From Euperipatoides rowelli (Eukaryota; Onychophora; Udeonychophora; Euonychophora; Peripatopsidae): DNA of 13,840 nucleotides. Positions within the stretch are counted from its first letter, which is position 1; each line of letters begins with the position of its first letter. The notes under the pieces are model-generated. The model worked only from the letters and a program-made list of their open reading frames with translations, was not told the origin of the DNA and made no database searches. The DNA lies in assembly GCA_003024985.2 (NCBI GenBank), contig PXIH01S0016348.1, one strand, 5' to 3'. Both the position numbers and the translations under genes were made by a program. Below are positions 7,602 through 13,840 of this stretch, one piece after another.

Positions 7602-8264
7602 ATGGAAGAAATAAATATCATTTGTATTAATTGTCAAGACCTTAATAGATTCGAAAAAAGAATGCACCTTACTAAGCTTATCAAGAAAGAAANCCCTACA
7701 ATTCTTTTAGCTCAAGAAACCAAAATTAAAAAATTTGACAAAATTTACTTTGATAATTTAAAGTATATTTATAATATATTTGAAGCCAGACATATTACTG
7801 CATCCAAAGGATTTTTAATTGCTATTAAGAAGATTCCTTTTCTCTCTATTATAGATGTAATTTATATTACACCTAGATGTATAATTTTGAAGGGTATAAT
7901 TAATGGCAATAGTTTAATTATCAATTGTGCTCCCAATGTAAATAAATTTGTTATAATTTATTTGGCTGATATAATAGAAAAAATAGTAATTTCAATCAAT
8001 TTATTATCTGGGGCGGTGATTTTAACTTCTATAATTTAGACAAACTTTCCTCTTTTTCTGATTTTGTTGTGACTAGAAAGCTTGTTAATTCTTCTAGTTA
8101 TAACAATTCAGATAATAATTACACAAGAATTACTAATAATTCCAAAAACTACTATAGACTATTTATTCCTTTCAAAAGAACTTGTACACTCACCTAATTT
8201 TAATATTAAGAATACTAGTCTTTCTCATCATTTTTTTTTTATAAAATTCTGCTTTAGTATTTGA
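7602..8264 (+). pseudogene. LINE ORF2: APE endonuclease domain
   Basis: This domain nicks target DNA to prime reverse transcription. The frame starts at the ATG at 7602 (MEEINIICINCQDLNRFEKR), and the N of INCQ is the first conserved residue of the fold. LLAQETKI (about 7710-7730) carries the catalytic glutamate. A frameshift near 8000 moves the GGDFN block (about 8010-8025) to a second frame. IDYLFLS (near 8160) and SLSHHF then appear in a third frame. The family ends with SDH, and here the aspartate is a histidine, so the active site is damaged. One N base lies at 7692. Confidence 0.82.
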
Positions 8265-8699
8265 GAAAATTGAGATTTATGAAAGATATACAAAATTTGT
8301 TAATCATGTTATTATTAAGCCAAATCTAACCTTTGAAATCTATGATTATAATTTGATATATACTTTGTTTTTTGAATTTGATAGTAATGAAAATATATAG
8401 TTGGAAATTGGTTTCTTTTAAAAGGCCACTTACACTGTATATAAATTTTTAAAAAGTCTAAATTGGGATTTCATCAATAATACTAAAGATAACTTGGATA
8501 TTTTCAATAACATGATTGATTTTATTATTAAAAAAAAAATAAAACCTCTTCTATTCTTTACTCTGTAGGGCCTACTGAAAAACAAATTCAATAACCTGAA
8601 CTTTGAAATTGAGAAAATNAATAAAANTAAAAATATAAGAAATGTAATAATGAATAAGGAATATATTAATAAAGGATTCTCAAATAGACTATTTAATAA
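8265..8699 (+). pseudogene. LINE ORF2 linker, degenerate
   Basis: This lies between the endonuclease and reverse transcriptase domains of ORF2. Short lysine- and asparagine-rich pieces can be read in several frames with frequent stops, and no motif is identifiable. The position and unchanged base composition place it inside ORF2. N bases lie at about 8619 and 8626. Confidence 0.5.
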
Positions 8700-9311
8700 A
8701 AATAGATCTAAATGTCCTCTATCTATTGCATGATAAAAATATTTACTTTCACAATGATTTTAATCGGTTTATTTATGACAGTTTCAGGAATGTTTTTCCC
8801 CTGGAATTTACATACATTTATGAAAATAATAACCAAAATTTGGATTTTACTATTAACACTGAATCTAAATATAATATAAATATTGATTTGGAATCTATTG
8901 ATATGGCATTTTCAGACATTAATAAAAATGCCCCTCCAGGACCTGATGGTATTAGTTACTCTTTTGTTAAAGATTCAAACATATTATTTTTCCATTTNTG
9001 CTCAAAATTTTCCATTTGCTTATTAATGAAGAATTATCTGGAAACTTTATTAGCCTAATAATTCCTATTTTTTTTTTTTTATAATGAAACCCAATTTTAT
9101 TGCCAGTGGCAATAAAAACCTCACTTTAAATAACTTAAGACCTATTACCATTAAAAACATAGGCTTTAAAATATTTTCTAAGATATTGAATAATCATCTA
9201 AACCTAATTATTGATGAAAAAATTAGTCCTTTTCATTTTGCTGCCAAAGGAAGATCTATTCATACTCCTATTTTTTANTTTAAAAAACAAATGTCAAACT
9301 ATAATTTATGA
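8700..9311 (+). pseudogene. LINE ORF2: N-terminal reverse transcriptase, core deleted
   Basis: The open frame 8726-9058 contains DINKNAPPGPDGISYSFVKD, the family's GPDG block. A frameshift near 9000 follows. The frame from 9084 then carries LRPITIKNIGFKIFSKILNN and LIIDEKISPFHF, followed by GRSIHTPIF, the usual fingers and early-palm motifs. After about 9300 the sequence passes straight to post-polymerase thumb-like sequence. The motifs with the catalytic aspartates (the AFD-type block and F/YADD) are absent from the whole element, so a large internal deletion removed the active centre. Confidence 0.85.
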
Positions 9312-10383
9312 TAAAATTAAAAAATTATGTAACAAAATTAAATATCAATATTTGTCGATACCCATGAAGATTCAAGTTATTAATATCTATATGTTAATTT
9401 CCGTACAACATTGCATGTGGAAGAGTCTTCATTCTTAACAGTTGTATGCTACTCATTGGACAAAGTCAGTCATCTATATGTTACCTATTATAAATTACTA
9501 TGCTCCTCATGTTCAATTCACAAAGAAATTTATTAATTCCATATATTCAGTTCTAAATACTTTTATATGGAACGGTAAATGAGTTAAAATTTCAATTGAA
9601 AAAGTTTCTTTCCCTAGACACTTAGGAGGACTTGGTCTTAAGAATATTCATTACCAGATTCAAGCACTTCAATTTAATGCATTTTTATCAATTATAAATG
9701 ATTGTCAATCTATGGGCTATAGTGTTCCAGTATAACCCACTGATCACCCTCCTCCTGAAATTTTCTTTGGTCAGATTAATAAATTGTATCTTAATTTTAA
9801 TAATATTGCTGATGATCTAGACCTGTGTACACCCTCTAAAATCTACAAATTTCTGAGCAATTTTTACTTGCAAGAACCTTTAAATGATAATGTTATCTTT
9901 AAAATATATTTTAAAGGATTTAATTAATCAATATTCCACTCCTATTAAATTTTTAAATAATGTTATTCCTGTAAAAGTAAAGATTCATAATAGAGAATCT
10001 CATCAATATTTCAAAAAATGTTTTTTTGTGAACACTATGAGTCCTTAGACCACCTTTTCTTCGAATGTGATGCTTTTAAAAAAGAAAAAAATATCCTTTT
10101 TAAAGCACTTGATGTGCAAATTCAAGAATCCTATATTGACAACCTTTATATTATACTATCAAAATATAAGAAGTCTTCTAAATGTATTCTGAACTTTTTC
10201 TTCATTCGCTGGAAGTTTAGAATGAAGATTTTTAATAATTCTGACATGACATTCATAGAATATTTGTCAAGAGAATTTACTAAATCATTGAATNTNGACC
10301 ATTGTTACNNGGAAACTNATGTTTTTNATCAAATTTGGAACAATTNCCANTTTTTCTTTTCTTCTATTNTTTGGNAAAACTGA
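9303..10383 (+). pseudogene. LINE ORF2: thumb, C-terminal region and CCHC finger
   Basis: It resumes with KIKKLCNKIKYQYLSIPMKI, then VSFPRHLGGLGLKNIHYQI near 9610-9660; the GGLGL block is typical just after the polymerase in Tx1/L1-like ORF2 proteins. Stops (for example about 9580 and 9735) and frameshifts follow. Near 9990-10065 is a zinc-binding motif spread over a one-base frameshift: ESHQYFKKC, then FFCEHYESLDHLFFEC. The final frame runs to a TGA at 10381-10383, probably the natural end of ORF2. A cluster of N bases lies at 10294-10375. Confidence 0.82.
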
Positions 10384-10900
10384 CTTCTACCTTTTTAATA
10401 AATGATAATGAAGTCTTTATTATTTTTATTAATAATTTTATTGCATCTTATTAATTTTGAAGTGTTTTTAAAATAAGATTGAAATTTTAAATATTTCATT
10501 TTATTCTGTGATAAATACAAAATTTTAATTATTATTAACTGAAAAAAGAGGAATTTTTTGTTTTAAATTTTTAATTAGATTTATTGTTAGCCTTTCAAGT
10601 ACTTAATTATAATTTTTTATATAACCCTTCGATTTGAATGTAATTTGATTATACCTTTGAAAAATTTAATAGATTTTAATTATTACTAAAAAAAAAAAAT
10701 TTTTTTTTATTGCTACCTTTTAAATTAAACTGTAGTAATCTTTATTTTTTTATTTTACTTTAAAAGAATTATTTCCCTTTTTTAATTAACATAATATAAA
10801 TGTTAAACTTGATCTACAGTATATATATTTTCTTTTTACTCTCTAATAAAATATATTAGTTGGGTGTGATTCCCATCTATATAAAGTATATAAAAAAAAA
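10384..10900 (+). other. LINE 3' UTR and A-rich tail
   Basis: This is extremely A/T-rich non-coding sequence after the ORF2 stop. It ends ATATAAAGTATAT followed by nine A's (10892-10900), which abuts the right target duplication. No classical AATAAA stands immediately upstream of the tail. Confidence 0.7.
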
Positions 10901-10908
10901 GTAGTGGG
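10898..10908 (+). repeat. LINE target-site duplication, right
   Basis: AAAGTAGTGGG matches 6663-6673; the first three A's overlap the LINE tail. From here the copia sequence resumes with TAGATTTTGAAG. Confidence 0.85.
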
Positions 10909-11150
10909 TAGATTTTGAAGTATATTTATGTCTTTACATAGTTCATGTAACCATAGTATTTCTTGTAGACTAAAAGTAGCAAATATAAATTCTGCTTCTG
11001 CAGAAGACAAAGTGACACAACTCTGTTTTTTGGTACCCCATCCTATGAGGCTATCAACAAAAAATGAGTCTGATCAGAAGTTGATTTTCTGGATACCATG
11101 CCCCCCTCCCCAATCAGCATCACAATATGACAATAAATTATAATCATCAC
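10909..11150 (-). pseudogene. Copia RNase H, N-terminal fragment (right of LINE)
   Basis: The frame reads LLSYCDADWGGG, then SLIGWGTKKQSCVTLSSAEA and ILWLHELCKDINILQNLPT, and is cut by the LINE. DADW carries the first RNase H catalytic aspartate and SSAEAEF the glutamate. The sequence between them is partly scrambled by a frameshift near 11070. The missing C-terminal half is at 6403-6673, and the shared LPTT residues across the insertion correspond to the target duplication. Confidence 0.88.
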
Positions 11151-12159
11151 TATTGCCTAATTCCAGTCCCCAATTAACTGTGTCCTTCAAATATATGAGT
11201 ACTCTATGAATGCCATTCCAATCGGCTTTTGTAAAGGCTGAAGCACTATATTCCAGGATATTTGTAGCATGATGGATATCTCATCTTGAAACCAGGCTGA
11301 GATACATCAAGCTACCTATAATTCCTTGATACATTTTATTGTCGTCCAGAGGATCACTTTCACTGGAAAAGGGTAGCCAGGAAATCAGTGGTCATGGTAG
11401 TGTTGGTTGGATGGCAGTCATCCATCTCAGTATCCTGCAATAATTTGATAATCTTGGGACTTGGATGTATGATAAAAGTTCCTTTATCCTGGGATCTTAT
11501 AACGTTTATGCCCAGGAAGCAAGATATAGGTCTCAGTATTTTTAACTTGTATTCCTCTTGTAACATTTCTATTGTCTTTAATATATCCTGATGACTAGGT
11601 CCCACTAAGAGTAGATTGTCCATATGAACCAATATGAACTGTCAAAACATTATTTTTCTGGTAATACAAACATTGGTCAGCTTGGCCCTGTGTAAATCCT
11701 GCTGTGGTCAATGATGCATGTATCCTAATGTTCCATGCTCTTGCGGCTTGTTTAAGGCCTTAAATGGCCTTTAGAAGCTGTACATATCCTTTCAGATCTT
11801 TTTCAAGGTCCCTCAGGGGCCTGCATGAATATAGTCTCTTTCAGTTCTCCGCATAGGAAGGCCGAATTAATATCACAATGTAAAGTTTGTAAATTCCTTG
11901 CTACTAGTCTAGCCTTGGCCTTAACATTTTTACCTGTCTCGTCCTTTTTTATGGAGAAAGTCCATCGACTTCCGATACTTTTAGCACACTTGATTGTCTA
12001 TTATGGATTTAATTTCTTCTTCCATAGCGTTAAGTCAGATCTGTTTTTCTAGGTCAGTTTTAGACTGGATTTCATTTCAACTTTCTGGTTCATTATTAAG
12101 TATGTCCAAGTCCGGTATAGGTTTTGTTTCTATCTCATTAGTAGTGTGCCTTGTATTCA
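11151..12159 (-). pseudogene. Copia reverse transcriptase, broken
   Basis: It starts with AMEEEIKSIIDNQ (near 12000-12040), then after a frameshift the KAKARLVARNLQ block (about 11890-11925). This passes directly into CDINSAFLCGELKETIFMQ (about 11825-11885), skipping the TFAPV-type block that normally separates them. Next come GLKQAARAW (about 11735-11765) and the palm signature, here HMDNLLLVG in the open frame 11360-11632 where the family has YVDDLL. Tyr and the second Asp are changed. IIGSLMYLSLVSR (about 11270-11310) follows, with a stop where the family has TRPD. Several other stops and frameshifts occur. Confidence 0.87.
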
Positions 12160-12552
12160 TTATATACTATCCTTTAAATTTTTCCTGAAATACATGTTGT
12201 GGTCCATTTTTAATTATGCATGTACTATTAGAAAACTTATTTGTAGACCACGTTCCACAATTTTTCTTACTTATAGTATGTTCTGTTTTAGCTCCGGCAC
12301 GATGAATATTTCTTTTATAGGCAGTTTGATATTCTTGTTTATTATATCAATGGTGCCGGATGCTCTCCCATGGCTGCAAGTGTTTTACCATTGTGCCATT
12401 CTATGCAGGTGGTGATTTCGTCGATAAATGTTCCCTCTACTGTGTCCAAGCTTCTGCACATGTGATCAGGGGCACAGAGTCAATAATCCATTCGTTCATT
12501 TTTACACGTTGATTAATTAGTACTTTTTGCGTCCTGGACTCATAACCTGATA
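12160..12552 (-). pseudogene. Copia protease and pre-integrase fragment, inactive
   Basis: The frame reads GYESRTQKVLINQ, then NEWIIDSVP. The last is the copia protease active-site region, where the family has W-x-(L/I)-D-S-G; here G is V (codon 12473-12475). A stop follows at about 12435. The domain is then readable in another frame to a VPELKQNIL/VRKIVERGLQISF block (about 12225-12320), the usual segment after the protease. At about 12160 coding passes to the linker before reverse transcriptase. The HHCC finger and the DDE integrase core are absent. Confidence 0.75.
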
Positions 12553-13056
12553 AAAATATAATAATGTATGGAACTTCACTAATAATAACTATCCAATAAA
12601 CACATTTGCAAGTCAGGATGCACTATTAACAACACTATTTAATATCATTTTTTCATCAGTAGGCTACAATATCACACAAAGATGGCAACTGGAAGAAGCC
12701 TTCCCACAATGCATATAGAAAATTCACATATTAAATCTCATTCAAACGTGAAACGAGATATAAACAATCAGAGTATAAAATCTACAGTTAGTAAGTCGGA
12801 AACATACTAATTAACCTATTAAAATAAGTAAAGTTAAAATTGTTATAAAAGGAAAGTGATAAATTAACCTCTGAGACTAAATAACAGCAAACACAAACAG
12901 ATATAATAACTGAATATAAATGGACTAGTCTACATTTTGAGTAGGGTTAGAAGACATTGTTGTGACTTGTTTCGTAGGAATGGTCATGACGGTGATAAAA
13001 TCAACACAAACATCTATTACAAATTCTTTTGCACATTTGTAAATATGACTATTTCT
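12553..13056. other. Non-coding stretch upstream of copia pol
   Basis: In copia orientation, gag and the 5' LTR would be expected here, but I recognise neither. A short minus-strand frame opening MSSNPTQNVD (about 12931-12960) is too small to assign. The sequence is A/T-rich, with a modestly less AT-rich patch at 12660-12715. Confidence 0.4.
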
Positions 13057-13139
13057 ATATATGAAAGTGATTACTGTGATGAGTATTTTATATAAATATA
13101 AAATACTCATCACAGTAATATCAAATCACTTTCATATAT
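13057..13139. repeat. 83-bp near-perfect hairpin
   Basis: The left arm 13057-13092 pairs with the right arm 13097-13139. The inner 23 bp (ATTACTGTGATGAGTATTTT plus ATA and its complement) match perfectly, and so do 13 or more outer bases (ATATATGAAAGTG). The only interruption is one 7-base bulge in the right arm near 13120-13126. The loop is 4 bases, or 2 if T13093 and A13096 pair. It could be a tiny palindromic MITE with TA-like edges, a fold-back replication product, or a structured RNA. The very short loop argues against a conventional microRNA precursor. Confidence 0.85.
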
Positions 13140-13743
13140 TGAAATGGTTGTTGGCAGCCTGTAAATTCATTGTAAAGAAGAAGAAAAAAAAATTATATTT
13201 AATAAATTAGCTCTGGAAGGCTTGAAAATGTGAAATTATTAACATGTATGATTGATATTCTTATGGCCAATTTTTGATTATGGTAAATATTTGGGGATTC
13301 TTCGTTGTAGGGTAACATGAGAGAAATTGGAGGGTTCAGAGATATTTATTTCTGCGGAACAAACTATGAGTAGACAATTAATTGTCTGATTTTATTTGTC
13401 AAATGAATTAAGATCTTGTTTGTTAAAACATTTAAAAACACAACAACTTCTAATACCGGTATTAAATATTTTGGGTCCCTGAGAACCATGGTTAAGTAAA
13501 TTTATGAATCTTCCCCTAAATTTAAGTTTGACATTATTATTTTAGATGTCTATGAAATTTTGGAATATTTGAAGCATTTTTCTCTTTAGTCCAGTTTACT
13601 AAAAAATGTGGAAATTGAATTGTATTTGAAGATTTTAATTTAGTAAATTTTTAGTTTAAAATTTATTTTTGTTTATGTTGTATCAAAATACTGTTGTATT
13701 TTTATAAGTGGCTTACCTTGTATAAACTTTAATTGTTAGAATC
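13140..13743. other. Non-coding stretch
   Basis: I see no coding similarity in any frame. It contains a perfect 14-bp palindrome, TAATACCGGTATTA (13451-13464). A TATAAAC at about 13722 lies 20 bases before the ATG at 13744. Confidence 0.4.
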
Positions 13744-13840
13744 ATGTCTAAAGGTAAAGTACTAACAGAAATAATAAAAGTAGATGCTAAACTTAATGCA
13801 GATCTTAATTTTGAAATACCTAAGAAGGATTGCAAAACTT
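13744..13840 (+). CDS. Possible start of a CDS, runs off the window
   Basis: An ATG at 13744 begins MSKGKVLTEIIKVDAK and stays open for 32 codons to the window edge (continuing LNADLNFEIPKKDCKT). I do not recognise it. The composition is lysine- and asparagine/aspartate-rich, like the rest of the local AT-rich coding. A run of this length without a stop is somewhat unlikely at this A/T content, but far from decisive. It could be a host exon, or the first codons of ORF1 or gag of another transposon. Confidence 0.3.
   Translation, partial: MSKGKVLTEIIKVDAKLNADLNFEIPKKDCKT

Larger units (their letters stand above)
6674..10897 (+). mobile_element. Degenerate APE-type LINE inserted in copia pol
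   Basis: The element has the LINE order: 5' region with a broken ORF1, an ORF2 with AP-like endonuclease then reverse transcriptase then a C-terminal CCHC finger, a 3' UTR and an A-rich tail (to about 10900). It is flanked by a target duplication of 8-11 bp and interrupts the copia RNase H. About 4.2 kb remains. The catalytic core of the reverse transcriptase is deleted, and there are many stops and frameshifts. The endonuclease style, the GGLGL block after the polymerase and the SHQYF...CX2C...DHLFFEC finger resemble Tx1/L1-like elements. The clade is inferred from these motifs only. Confidence 0.88.
10909..12552 (-). mobile_element. Ty1/copia pol remnant (right of LINE)
   Basis: On the minus strand the order from 12552 downward is protease, a pre-integrase fragment, the N-terminal reverse transcriptase, palm, connection, then the first half of RNase H. 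With protease first and RNase H last, this is the copia type. The integrase core is missing between the pre-integrase and reverse transcriptase pieces. A block inside the reverse transcriptase is also missing. The remainder of RNase H is at 6403-6673, on the other side of the LINE. No LTR could be recognised to the right. Confidence 0.88.

Noticed and set aside
9211-9438. A second plus-strand gene overlapping the LINE polymerase
   Set aside because: Its first part is a shadow of the GRSIHTPIF frame and its second part is the LINE thumb region; it is one decayed ORF2.
10928-12415. Plus-strand open frames at 10928-11143, 11388-11591, 11825-12052, 11994-12188 and 12146-12415
   Set aside because: All are opposite-strand shadows of copia pol, whose minus-strand motifs are clear.
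12925-13113. Minus-strand 62-codon frame
   Set aside because: Its start lies inside the 83-bp hairpin and the composition is not protein-like.
13057-13139. Conventional microRNA precursor
   Set aside because: The loop is only 2-4 bases and the stem is almost perfect, which is unlike a normal precursor.
1-13840. CRISPR array, bacterial operon, or tRNA/rRNA genes
   Set aside because: There are no regularly spaced identical repeats, no ribosome-binding-site-led gene clusters and no cloverleaf that I could see; the content is eukaryotic transposable elements.
1-13840. A new multi-gene defence or metabolic system
   Set aside because: Every recognisable coding segment belongs to gypsy, copia or LINE elements, all broken. 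Nothing suggests cooperating host genes.

Overview
This window is AT-rich, non-coding-dominated eukaryotic DNA and contains no intact gene. It carries decayed copies of an LTR retrotransposon of the Ty3/gypsy type, a Ty1/copia element, an APE-type LINE, a 3' fragment of a second probable LINE and short hAT-type DNA transposon material. That mixture, together with GGCCTA- and ACCGGT-centred palindromes, suggests an invertebrate animal. An arthropod is my guess, at low confidence. Scattered single N bases point to a draft or collapsed repeat assembly. The whole is best read as an archive of nested insertions rather than as a working system.

Layout. 1-213: AT-rich flank with two small hairpins. 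214-2833 (minus strand): a gypsy element with a 223-bp LTR (2611-2833, TG...CA ends), primer-binding region, gag with two zinc knuckles, protease, and reverse transcriptase up to the first residues of RNase H, where it stops abruptly. Frameshifts, stops and changed catalytic residues show it is dead. 2834-3278: non-coding, with a diverged ~95-bp direct duplication. 3279-5576: a possible long non-autonomous hAT-like element (only the 5576 end is well supported). Inside it are a LINE-like 3' tail (about 4139-4376) and a clear 333-bp hAT-type MITE (4834-5166) with a perfect 8-bp target duplication. 5577-6402: non-coding, with a candidate TATA promoter and splice donor.

6403-12552 (minus strand): one copia pol remnant split by a younger LINE. 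The left piece (6403-6673) is the C-terminal part of RNase H; the right piece (10909-12552) runs from protease to the first part of RNase H. The LINE lies on the plus strand at 6674-10897, flanked by a target-site duplication (6663-6673 and 10898-10908). Removing the LINE and one copy of the duplication makes the copia RNase H reading frame continuous. The LINE holds a broken ORF1, an APE endonuclease, a reverse transcriptase whose catalytic core is deleted, a C-terminal CCHC zinc finger and a 3' UTR with an A-rich tail. The copia piece separately lacks the integrase core and part of the reverse transcriptase.

12553-13840: non-coding, with a striking 83-bp near-perfect hairpin (13057-13139). 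At the very end an ATG at 13744 opens a frame that runs off the window; its identity is unknown. I found no RNA gene, CRISPR array or convincing host gene.
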